A stretch of 64,000 bases of DNA from assembly GCA_026391835.1 (NCBI GenBank), contig JAPLDF010000041.1, forward strand, positions 1-64,000, in the 5' to 3' direction. The notes under the pieces were generated by a model. The model saw only the letters and a program-made list of their open reading frames with translations, was not told where the DNA came from and did not search any database. This stretch comes from Bacteroidota bacterium. Its GTDB lineage: Bacteria; Bacteroidota; Bacteroidia; Bacteroidales; FEN-979. This document shows positions 29,878 through 40,100 of this stretch, piece after piece. How positions within the stretch are numbered: the first letter of the stretch is position 1; each line of letters begins with the position of its first letter. Position numbers and translations under genes: made by a program.

Positions 29878-31836
29878 TTACCTTGTTTTCGACAATTCCT
29901 TTGCCTTTTCAACATTGCCCATGTTGTAATACGAAGCGGCCAGGTTCTGCCTGATCTTCATATCGTTCGGAACGATCTTCAGCGCCTTTTCAAGATAGAA
30001 TGCCGACATGGGAAAATCACCTTTCATGGCAAAAGCCACCCCGAGATCGCTGAGGCAATCCAGTTTCGTACTGTCAATCCTGCTGGCCCTTACAAGGTTG
30101 CGGATGGATGAATCCAGGAGATTCATCTCCTTTCCGAATACAAGCCCCTTGTAGTAATACGCTTCATACTTTTCCCCGGCAGTTTTTATCAGAAGGTCGT
30201 AATATTTAATTTTCAAGGCAGGTGAGCTTATCCGGTTAACCGAGACGATGTAGTTGGCCAGGGCTTTTTCATAATTCGCATTGATCCTGAGTGTCTCAAC
30301 ATACATGTTAAGGGCCTTTTCGTATGAACCATCCTCATAATACGCATTTCCGAGTAAGAAAGTCTCAGTGGTTGTCTTGTTCATTTTTGCAGCCTGCTCG
30401 AGATAGGGAATGGCTTTTTCAGCAAAAGCCCTTTTTTCCACATTGTCTTTTGTTGCTTCCGCCCTTAACAGCAATTCATGCCCTGCTCCCTTGGTGATTA
30501 CAGCGCTGTTTACCGAAGTGAGCACATCCTGCGTATAAAGCGTAAAGCTATCCTTCCAGTCAAAGTTCCTCGAAATGGTCTTTCCTGAATACAGCAACAA
30601 TAACATGACCATAACATACGGCAGGGCCCTGGCTGATTTGCTTTGTTCAGCAATTCGAATCAATATCCAGGCAAGGGCAAGGGTAAAACCCACCGAAGGA
30701 ATGAACGCAAACCGTTCACCCATAAAAGGTCCGATAATAAAGAGGATGTTTGAAACAGGGAAAAGTGCGACAAGATAAAACAGCAGGCCGAAGCCGGCTG
30801 CATTTTTGCGGAAAGTATAATACAGGGCGGCTGCAACAAGTCCTGCATACAGCAGCAACGGCAGGATTGCCCGGATGTCCGTGAGCCCGACATATGGTAT
30901 GTAATACGGATAATAATCAATGGTGAGCGGATGGGGTACAAACAATAGTTTCAGGTAGAGCCAGAGCGTATAAAGGGTTGTTCCATATCGCTCTGAGAGT
31001 CCGGAGGCATACATGAAGGAGTTGCTCAGTATGTTATCTTCCATTGTTGGTTTTGCATTCCAGCCAAGCACACTTTGCCGGATGAACATAAACACGGCAA
31101 AACCTGTAAACAGGCTCAATGATGAGACCAAAACCGATTTTCTGAAAATCGGTTTGCTTCTGAAACAATACACGGAAAGAGGTATCAGTAAAAGAAATGG
31201 TGCGGCACTCTCTTTCGACATCAGGGAGAGAAAAAAGAACAAGCCCCCGTAAAAGGCCTGTACGGGTTTTGCTTTGTCAGTATAAATGATGATTGAATTC
31301 CACGCCAGCAGGCCAAACAGCAATGCCATCAATTCATCCCTCCCTTTGATATTCGCTGCAACCTCGGTGTGGATGGGATGCGCTGCAAAAAGAAGTGCGG
31401 CCATCAGGGACAGGCTCAAAAAGTAATCCCTGTATTTTTTAAACACCAGTTTATCCTGGAATAATGCGGCAAGCACTTTGAACAGGAGCATGCAGATCAA
31501 TCCGTATAAAATGACATTCACCAGATGGCTCACAAAAGGATTTGCACCGAAAAACTGGTATTCAATGCTGAAGGTGATCAATGAAAGCGGCCGGTACCGG
31601 CCGCCCCTGAACAGATTTTTCTGCCCGGTGAACCCGGTAAAACTGTCATTGAACAGATGTCCGAAAATCCCTGTCAACCCCGCGGTTGTGTACCTGTTTC
31701 CTGCCACAACACTGAAATCGTCATAGGCATATTTATTGGGGAGCGTATTAATGTACAGGGCGGTTCCGAACAGAAACACAAACAGATATAGATACTTCCT
31801 CTTCATAGGTCCGATGGTATCACGGGTGTTACGCAC
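29878..31836 (-). CDS. TMTC/PMT-like multi-TM TPR protein
   Basis: NKYAYDDFSVV, GGRYRPLSLITFSIEY, HPIHTEVAANIKGRDELMALLF; TPRs. Confidence 0.78.
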   Translation of the reverse strand: MRNTRDTIGPMKRKYLYLFVFLFGTALYINTLPNKYAYDDFSVVAGNRYTTAGLTGIFGHLFNDSFTGFTGQKNLFRGGRYRPLSLITFSIEYQFFGANPFVSHLVNVILYGLICMLLFKVLAALFQDKLVFKKYRDYFLSLSLMAALLFAAHPIHTEVAANIKGRDELMALLFGLLAWNSIIIYTDKAKPVQAFYGGLFFFLSLMSKESAAPFLLLIPLSVYCFRSKPIFRKSVLVSSLSLFTGFAVFMFIRQSVLGWNAKPTMEDNILSNSFMYASGLSERYGTTLYTLWLYLKLLFVPHPLTIDYYPYYIPYVGLTDIRAILPLLLYAGLVAAALYYTFRKNAAGFGLLFYLVALFPVSNILFIIGPFMGERFAFIPSVGFTLALAWILIRIAEQSKSARALPYVMVMLLLLYSGKTISRNFDWKDSFTLYTQDVLTSVNSAVITKGAGHELLLRAEATKDNVEKRAFAEKAIPYLEQAAKMNKTTTETFLLGNAYYEDGSYEKALNMYVETLRINANYEKALANYIVSVNRISSPALKIKYYDLLIKTAGEKYEAYYYKGLVFGKEMNLLDSSIRNLVRASRIDSTKLDCLSDLGVAFAMKGDFPMSAFYLEKALKIVPNDMKIRQNLAASYYNMGNVEKAKELSKTR

Positions 31837-33831
31837 TTATTTTTTATTCTTCAGCCCTTCCAGGTAGGATGGCTCCACAGGGTAATTGACCGATTTGGCC
31901 TTGAGGGCATACTGGTATGCCTTCACGAAATCATTCTGGTTGCTGTACAGTACCGAACTGTTATAACAGGCAGCCCCGTTCGAAGGATTCAGGGCAAGAC
32001 AACGGGAATAATCAGCCAATGCTTCCTGGTTCCGTTTCAGCATGTACTGGCAGGTACCCCTTTTCAGAAAATAATCGTCATTCCCCGGAATTTGGTCAAT
32101 TAAAAATGTGTAGTCCTTTATTGCATCCTCGTACCGCCCCATCTCCAGGAGCGTATACGCCTTGTTCATATACACTTCAATTGTTCCGGGTTTCAGCACC
32201 AGTGCTTTCTCATAATCCTTCACCGCAAGATCAAATTGTCTGGCCTTTGCATAAGTAATCGCACGGTTTAAATAGGTTTCAGGATTGACACTGTCAAGTG
32301 CTATAGACTTTGAATAGGAATCCAGGGCTTTGTCAATCTCATTTCTCAAACCATAGATGTTCCCGATGTTGCTGAATGCCCGTGGATCGTCGGGCTTCAG
32401 TTTGACGTAAACCTTGTAATCGTTTAGCGCCTTGTCGGTAATATTCAGGGCACCATAGTAATTCCCACGGTTTTTATACGACACTTCTGCCTGCGGATAT
32501 TTTGAAATCACATCTGTCCATAGGGTTTCAGAGTTTTCCCAGACTTTAACCTGGTCATAGGCAACTTTACAGATCATGACCGAAAACAAGACCAGAACAC
32601 CCGCCAATAACCATCGCACCTGGTGAAGGAGGTTCTCTTTACTGGTGAAACCCCGGTCAACATACCAGCCAATGATAAAAAAAACGCCTATTGAAGCAAT
32701 GTAGGAATACCGGTCGGCCATAATGGCACTGCCTACCGAGATAAACTGAAGCACCAGCAACAGGGAGAACAGGTAGAAAAGGAACCCAAAAACAAAAACA
32801 CGGGTGTACCGAACGGATAAAAACACAAGCCCCCCGAGGATGATCGCAATCAAAGGCGACAGGTAAAATATCGCCGGCAGGCCTCCCGAAGGGGTCAGCT
32901 GCGGATAAGGATAAAAAGCTGAGAAATTCCAGGGTACAAGCAATTTAAAGAGGTACATCACAAAACCATATGTTGCAAACATCAGGCGCTGAACCATGGT
33001 GAATACTTTAATGTCGGCAATAGCATCTTTTGACTGAATGAGCACGGTAATCAATCCAAAAACAATGGAAAGTGCGAAAAATGGAATTTTTTCCACCCAG
33101 AGACTGGTTGAGAACTTTCGCCCGTTAAAATAGTCAATTGCCAGCAGAATCAATGGAAAGACAACGGCTGACGGTTTGGAAAACAACGAACATATAAAAA
33201 GCATAAAGGTGACCAGCAGCAGCAACATCGATTTTCGCTCGAGATATCTAAGGTAACCGATCAACCCGGCCATAAAGAAGAAAGTATAGAGCACATCCTT
33301 CCGTTCAGCGATCCATGCAACTGACTCAACGTGCATCGGATGAATGGCAAAGAGCAGCGCAGTTATTGAAGCCACCCAGACTCTTTTGCGCGACAGCAGA
33401 AAAACAAATATAAAAACCAGCAAAACGTTAAACAAATGCAGGACTATATTTGTCATGTGAAACCTTGCCGCAACCGGTCCTTTGGCTTTTTCTGCCCCTA
33501 TATTGTCCCTGGTTGCGTAATAATAATCAATGCCAAGCGAAATCATCGTAAACGGATGATAGTTTGAGGCAGACGGGTTTGAAAAAAAGTACCCGATATT
33601 TTCATTGTTCAGGTTTTTCACACGTGGATTTTCGAGGACATACGTAGGATCATCCCAATTTGTGAACCCATGATTGATCGCCGGCCGGTAAAGGAACCAC
33701 GTAATTATCAGCAACAAACCCATTGGCAGCAAATAATGCCATGCCTGCATGGCATTATTTGCTGTTTTCTTTTTAGGGGATTGTTTTGCCGGTTGTGCCT
33801 TTTTACCTGGTCCTTTTGATATCTGCTTCAT
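31837..33831 (-). CDS. TMTC/PMT-like multi-TM TPR protein
   Basis: FTNWDDPTYVLENP, NYHPFTMISLGIDY, HPMHVESVAWIAERKDVLYTFFF; TPRs. Confidence 0.8.
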   Translation of the reverse strand: MKQISKGPGKKAQPAKQSPKKKTANNAMQAWHYLLPMGLLLIITWFLYRPAINHGFTNWDDPTYVLENPRVKNLNNENIGYFFSNPSASNYHPFTMISLGIDYYYATRDNIGAEKAKGPVAARFHMTNIVLHLFNVLLVFIFVFLLSRKRVWVASITALLFAIHPMHVESVAWIAERKDVLYTFFFMAGLIGYLRYLERKSMLLLLVTFMLFICSLFSKPSAVVFPLILLAIDYFNGRKFSTSLWVEKIPFFALSIVFGLITVLIQSKDAIADIKVFTMVQRLMFATYGFVMYLFKLLVPWNFSAFYPYPQLTPSGGLPAIFYLSPLIAIILGGLVFLSVRYTRVFVFGFLFYLFSLLLVLQFISVGSAIMADRYSYIASIGVFFIIGWYVDRGFTSKENLLHQVRWLLAGVLVLFSVMICKVAYDQVKVWENSETLWTDVISKYPQAEVSYKNRGNYYGALNITDKALNDYKVYVKLKPDDPRAFSNIGNIYGLRNEIDKALDSYSKSIALDSVNPETYLNRAITYAKARQFDLAVKDYEKALVLKPGTIEVYMNKAYTLLEMGRYEDAIKDYTFLIDQIPGNDDYFLKRGTCQYMLKRNQEALADYSRCLALNPSNGAACYNSSVLYSNQNDFVKAYQYALKAKSVNYPVEPSYLEGLKNKK

Positions 33832-33926
33832 GTGCTGGTAATTTGTGTTTCAGCTATAAAAATAATTTCCGGGAGTAGGGTCCCGCTATTTAACAATGAT
33901 AAAATGCCTGAGGCTCTCGCCTGTTA

Positions 33927-35885
33927 TCACCGGAGTGATTGAATATATTCCGGAGGGACCTTCACACCACAGTCAATCGCCTTGAGTCCGTCGGCAAGAG
34001 CTTTGGCACGATTCCCCAGGATTTTGTAGGACTGTGACCTGAAGTAATAGTAACTCCCGAAACCTGGTTTTTGAAGAATTGCTTTGTCAAACCAGTCAAT
34101 GCTCTCCTGATATTTGCCAAGCCTCTGGTAAGCCAGGGCTATACTCATAAAAACCCGTTCATCATCAGGCTTAATTAAAAGATAGTGTTTAAAATCAGCG
34201 ATCGATGCTTCCGTGTTACCCAATCCTCCATTCGCAACCGCCCGATTGGCAAAGGAGACCGCCACGGTTGAATCGAGCATGATTGATTTGGAAAGATAAT
34301 ATACCGCGGAATCGAATTGGTTTCTTCGCACATAGATCGCACCTAAATTTCCCATTGCAAGCGAATTGTCCATTTTTATTTTTAAAACGCGCAGATAGTC
34401 CGAATAGGCAGAATCATCCTTTCCCAGATCGAAATAAATGTTTCCGCGCATAAGCATGATCTCAGCATCATTCCTGTCAAGGGCAAGCGAGGTATTCAAG
34501 TCGGCGAGTGCTTTCTCATTTTGTTTTTCCGCCCGGTAATACAAGCCCCTGCAAGCATAGGGCCGCGAATCCCTTCCAGGGTATTTCTGAATGACATCGG
34601 ACCACAGCGCCCCTCCATTCTTCCATACTTCACACCTGTGATAAGTCGTTATCATTAAAAATATGCTGAAAGCTGCGTAAACCATCCATATAAACGGTAC
34701 ACCATATTTATATTTAACAGGGATATGCATCATCCCCCAGCCGGCAATAAAAACCAGGCCCAGGTATGGAACTTTTATGTACCTGTCGGCAAGGAAGCCC
34801 TGACCGGCACCAAATATCTGAAGCATAAAAATGACGGAAAAAAGAAAAAAGAGAGATCCAAATACAATGCTCCGGGTTTTCCTTGCAGTGAGGAACACTG
34901 CAAAACCAACCAGGACAATAAATACCGGGCTTAAATAATAAATTAACGGCAGCGCGTTTCCGGTGCTGACAGGGTACGGATATAAGGAACTCAGGAGAGT
35001 TGGTGCGAAAAATTTCAAAAAATAGGCACTCAGCGAATATATCCCGAAAAATAATCTTTCGGAAAAAGTAAAAATTTCATTGATTTTAAACGCTCCCACA
35101 CTTCTGAGGACAAATATACCGGCGATGCCAAATACAAGCGATAAAAAAAAGTAAGGAATTTTCTCAAAAACGATCTTTTTCAAACCTTGCCGTTTGAAAT
35201 AATAATCAACCAGGACCAGCACAAGCGGCAGGGAAACTGCCTGGATCTTTGAAAAAAGTGCAAGGACAAACAGGCCGAGGCTGGCAATATAGAAAACTGC
35301 CCTGCGTGATTTCGCCTTTACATAATATATATATAACAACAGGGAGGAAAAGTAAAACACACAATACAGCAGATCTTTCCTTTCGGTAACCCAGGCAACC
35401 GATTCAACACCCATAGGATGAACACCATATATCAAGGCTGCGGCAGCAGCATAAAGCCTATCGATCTGCAACCGGCGGAGTATCTTGAAAACCAACAATG
35501 TACATAACAGATGCAGTACAAGGTTCGTCAGGTGAAACGGCAACGGGTTAAGTCCCCATATTTTGTATTCTATCGCATATGAAAGAAGCGGCAATGGCAC
35601 ATAAGTGCCCCCTACCTGGGAAGTAAACATCCCCTTTACTGTTGCAGGGGAGATATTCCGGATCAGTGCATTGTCAATTACATAGGCGTTATCATCCCAG
35701 GTATCAATAAAATCACTTTTCAGTGTGGGTAAATAAGAAAAGAAAGTAATTGTCAGAAAAATAAAGATCAGGAAAGTTTGATTCAGGAATACAGCCTTGA
35801 ATAAACCGGGATCATGGGTGGATGATTTGTTTGCAGATCTCTGGGGGCTTTTACTTTGGTTTTTTAAATGTCCTTTAGGTTTCAT
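33927..35885 (-). CDS. TMTC/PMT-like multi-TM TPR protein
   Basis: DTWDDNAYVIDN, HPMGVESVAWVTERKDLLYCVFYF; TPRs. Confidence 0.8.
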   Translation of the reverse strand: MKPKGHLKNQSKSPQRSANKSSTHDPGLFKAVFLNQTFLIFIFLTITFFSYLPTLKSDFIDTWDDNAYVIDNALIRNISPATVKGMFTSQVGGTYVPLPLLSYAIEYKIWGLNPLPFHLTNLVLHLLCTLLVFKILRRLQIDRLYAAAAALIYGVHPMGVESVAWVTERKDLLYCVFYFSSLLLYIYYVKAKSRRAVFYIASLGLFVLALFSKIQAVSLPLVLVLVDYYFKRQGLKKIVFEKIPYFFLSLVFGIAGIFVLRSVGAFKINEIFTFSERLFFGIYSLSAYFLKFFAPTLLSSLYPYPVSTGNALPLIYYLSPVFIVLVGFAVFLTARKTRSIVFGSLFFLFSVIFMLQIFGAGQGFLADRYIKVPYLGLVFIAGWGMMHIPVKYKYGVPFIWMVYAAFSIFLMITTYHRCEVWKNGGALWSDVIQKYPGRDSRPYACRGLYYRAEKQNEKALADLNTSLALDRNDAEIMLMRGNIYFDLGKDDSAYSDYLRVLKIKMDNSLAMGNLGAIYVRRNQFDSAVYYLSKSIMLDSTVAVSFANRAVANGGLGNTEASIADFKHYLLIKPDDERVFMSIALAYQRLGKYQESIDWFDKAILQKPGFGSYYYFRSQSYKILGNRAKALADGLKAIDCGVKVPPEYIQSLR

Positions 35886-35892
35886 AATATAG

Positions 35893-36564
35893 TCAATGAA
35901 TTAGCAGGCCATTTTCAACGGCCACTCTGACCAGTTGGGCCGTGTTACGTAATTGCATTTTCTTAAACAAATTTGATTTATGCCGTTCCACTGTTTGATT
36001 GCTGATGAACAATTTTTCGGATATCTCTTTTGTAGAACAGCCATCAGACAAATAACCTATTATTTCAATTTCCCTGGGCGTAATGTTCCGGAAATCAACT
36101 GTCCCTTCAACCGCATCAGATGCATAATCCCGCAGTATCACCTTGGAGCATAAACTGCAAAAATAGGTTTTTCCATCGTAAACTCTTTTAATACCTTCAT
36201 GAAGTTCCTCAACCGTGCAATTTTTCGACAAAAACCCTTTTGCTCCATGTTTCAGCATCTCCTTAATAAAAAAAGGATGGTTGTGCCTTGAAAGAGATAT
36301 AACTTTAACCCAGGGCATCTTCTCATCAATGATCCTGGTAACATCGATCCCGGTCAAGCCAGGCTTTTTTATATCAAGTAAAATAACATCCGGCTTTGTA
36401 ACCTCAAGCTTTTTCAGCAACTCATATCCGTCAGAGGCAGTCCCTGTAATTTCAAAATCACCAAAAGACCTTATAAGCGAAATAAGTGAGTGAAGAATGA
36501 TTCCCTGGTTCTCAGCGATCATGATTCTGATCTTGCCGTTTTCACTGTGAATATTTTCCATCAT
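35893..36564 (-). CDS. NarL/FixJ-type response regulator (REC + LuxR HTH)
   Basis: DVILLDIKKPGLTGIDV; ITPREIEIIGYLSDGCSTKEISEKLFISNQTVERHKSNLFKKM. Confidence 0.93.
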   Translation of the reverse strand: MMENIHSENGKIRIMIAENQGIILHSLISLIRSFGDFEITGTASDGYELLKKLEVTKPDVILLDIKKPGLTGIDVTRIIDEKMPWVKVISLSRHNHPFFIKEMLKHGAKGFLSKNCTVEELHEGIKRVYDGKTYFCSLCSKVILRDYASDAVEGTVDFRNITPREIEIIGYLSDGCSTKEISEKLFISNQTVERHKSNLFKKMQLRNTAQLVRVAVENGLLIH

Positions 36565-36812
36565 GCTGCCAAATTTAACATTTAATTAACTTTCAGCCCT
36601 CTTAATAAAATGCAATTCTATATATCTTTGGTTCGATAAAATATTTTCTAAAACATATAAAAAGCATAAACCGGAATCAAAATTGAATTTTAATTTTCCA
36701 AAAATAATAAAAATACATGATTTTAGTCATTAAATGATAAAAATCTCAAAAATGAATTAAAATTCTCATATTTATATATCCAATTCAGGAGAAATATTTT
36801 TAATTTCGTCTA

Positions 36813-36842
36813 TTGTTTATATTAAATTTAAAACTAAATTTG
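36813..36842 (+). promoter_or_regulatory. candidate promoter for the giant SprB-repeat gene
   Basis: TTG at 36813-36815, 19 nt spacer, TAAATTTG at 36835-36842 (TAnnTTTG); AT-rich intergenic. Confidence 0.45.
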
Positions 36843-37120
36843 TCAACAAAATAGCAGACTTTCAGCATGTTAGGGAATCACTCTAACAAAATAATGAAGA
36901 AAGAGCTAATTATTAGACATTTGTCAAATTAGATAATGCGCTGTTATAAAAGTAATATTTACAAAACTAAATTTAACGATATGCAGATAACAAAAATTTA
37001 CATCCTGTTAGAGCCTCCGCCTTAGAGGCACCAAAGATTGTTTCATTACCATTGAAATTAATCAACCCACTATATTTTACCCATTATTAAATAAACCTAG
37101 TTTAAACTAATCACTAAATT

Positions 37121-40100
37121 ATGAAAACACTTTACCTGAAGACAACAATGAAGTTGTTAAGGCTTTTACCGGTCTTAATATTCTTCATGCTGGCATTGTC
37201 ATACAATGCCAGATCACAGTATGCTTCACCTAACCCTGTGTGTTACGGACAGCCCATCAACCTGTTCTGTTCCTTAACCGGGTGTGAAGTTACTGGAGCC
37301 ACCTATACTTGGACCAACGTTTCTGGTTCCTGGACCGTTGGTCCTGGATCCGGGCCATTTGCCACCCAAAGCCCCCGCCTTTATCCACTGGGGTCTAACA
37401 TCATTGGTGACGGTCAGGCTGAAACCTTTCCTGGTTCTGGAATCTGCAACGGTGTGGGTTATGCAGAAGACAGATTTTTCCTTCAAGTGCAATTTCAACC
37501 ACCTCCGGGAAGTTTCTCGGGAGGAACTGTCAAGGTCAATCTTTTACCTGGTGTTTTTGTCACCGGAGTCCCGACCAACATTCTTTGTTTCGGATTTTCA
37601 ACCGGCTCAATTGATATTACGCCAACAGGTGGCAGACCACCTTATACCTATTTATGGAGCAACAATTCCACTGTTCAGGATCCTACAGGGTTAGCAGCTG
37701 GAACTTATTCTGTCACAGTAACTGATTTTGTCGGATGTTTCAATGACACGCAGTTCTGGACAATTACTTCACCAACACAATTGGACGTGACCGGATCAGT
37801 AACACCTGTTTTATGCAGTGGAGCCAGTACAGGCGCCATTGACATTTCAGTTTCCGGCGGAACTACCAATTATTCCTACCACTGGAATACCGGAGCCATT
37901 ACACAAGACCTCGGCGGATTAGTAGCCGGTGATTATGCTGTAACGGTTACTGACGCCAATGGTTGTCATTTATCAAAAAGTTATACAGTAGGCACTTCAA
38001 GCCCGATTGTTCTTGGCGCTGTTCCATCAAACGTGTTATGCAATGGTGGATCCAGTGGCTCAATCGACCTTTCGGTTACAGGCGGAGTTACAGCTTACGG
38101 CTACCTGTGGAATACGGGAGCAGTTTCGCAAGACATCTCCGGGTTAACTGCAGGTGTATATACAGTTGTGGTAACAGATGGAAATGGTTGTACAAAGTCA
38201 GGCAGCTGGCAGGTTATAGAACCTTCCGCTATTTCTCTTACAGGCAGCGCAACCCCTGTCCTTTGTAATGGCGGCAGCAGCGGTTCTATTGATATCACTG
38301 TAACAGGTGGTACAACAGGATACGGCTACCTCTGGAACACAGGAGCCATCTCACAAGATATCAACGGTTTAACAGCCGGTGTTTATACTGTGACCGTTTC
38401 TGATGCAAATGGTTGTCAGAAAACAGACACTTATAATGTATCGCAGCCATTGGCACCGCTTGCATTAAGTGCAACTCCAGCCAATGTTAATTGCAATGGT
38501 AATCATAATGGCAGCATCGACCTTTCCGTAACAGGTGGTACGACTCCTTATGGTTATGTCTGGAATACATCGCAAACAACTCAGGATATCACCGGATTGT
38601 ATCCAGGAGATTATTCTGTAGCTGTAACTGATGCCAATGGCTGTTCAGCCACAGGCAGCTGGTCGATTACCGAACCAACCGATATCTCCTGGTATGGCAG
38701 TGTTACCAATGTAAGTTGTTTTGGTGGCAGCAACGGTCATATTGAAGGTGGTGCCGATGGCGGTACTCCTCCTTATACCTATTTATGGAGTAATGGTGCA
38801 ACTACCCAGGACATCTCCAACCTGGTTGCTGGTACATACACAGTAACCCCGACAGATGCTGTTGGTTGTTATACCTTCACTTCAAGGACAATTGGCCAGC
38901 CAACGGAATTGATTGTTGATGAAATCGCAGTTATCACCAATGTTTCATGTTTTGGTGGCAGCAACGGTGCAATTGACATCACTGTTTCCGGCGGTACACC
39001 TGATTATGGCTACTTATGGAGCAATGGTGCAACCACTCAGGATATCAGTGGTTTAACTGTTGGTGGCTATTCTGTACAAGTTACGGATGCCAATGGCTGT
39101 CAGAAATCAGGCTTCTGGACTGTTACAGAACCCACTGTAATTTCTATCAGCGGTACACCATCACCTGTTCTGTGTAATGGAGGCAGCAGCGGTTCGATCG
39201 ACATTTCTGTGTCTGGTGGAACAACTGCATATACCTACTTATGGAACAACATGGCTGTAACACAGGACATCAGCGGATTGACCGCAGGTGTTTATACAGT
39301 TGTTGTTACTGATGGCAATAGCTGTCAGAAATCAGCAAACTTTACTGTTGGTGAACCATCAGCGCTTACACTTACAGGCTCGGCTTCGCCCGTGTTGTGT
39401 AATGGCGGCAGCACCGGTTCAATCAACATCTCTGTTTCTGGTGGAACAACAGATTATTCATATATGTGGTCCAATTTCGCAACAACTGCAAACATCAGCG
39501 GCTTGACTTACGGTGCTTACACTGTCGTTGTTACTGATGCCAATGGTTGTACGAAATATAACTCATGGATGGTAGATCAGGCTTCACCTGTTACACTTTC
39601 CGGCGTACCTTCGCCTGTTTTATGTAATGGTGGCAGCACCGGTTCAATCGACATCACTGTTGCCGGCGGAACTACTGCATACGCATATTCCTGGAGCAAC
39701 GGCGCTTCCTCAGAAGATATCAACGGCTTGAATGCAGGTGTTTACACTGTAACTGTAACGGATGGTAATGGTTGTTTAAAATCTGATATGTGGACGGTTA
39801 CAGAACCTTCCGCACTGTCACTTTCCGGCATCCCAACTCCTATTGCATGTTACGGAGCCAGCAACGGTTCCATTGACATCACTGTCACAGGCGGAACTAC
39901 TGCTTACACATATCAATGGAGCAATGGTGCTTTAACACAAGACATCAACGGATTAACCGCAGGTGTTTATGTTGTAACTGTAACGGATGGCAATGGTTGT
40001 CAAAAATCTGACAGCTGGACGATTACCGGGCCTCTGGCTCCTCTGAACGCTACAGCAGTGATTACCAATGTAAATTGCAATGGCAATCACAATGGCAACC

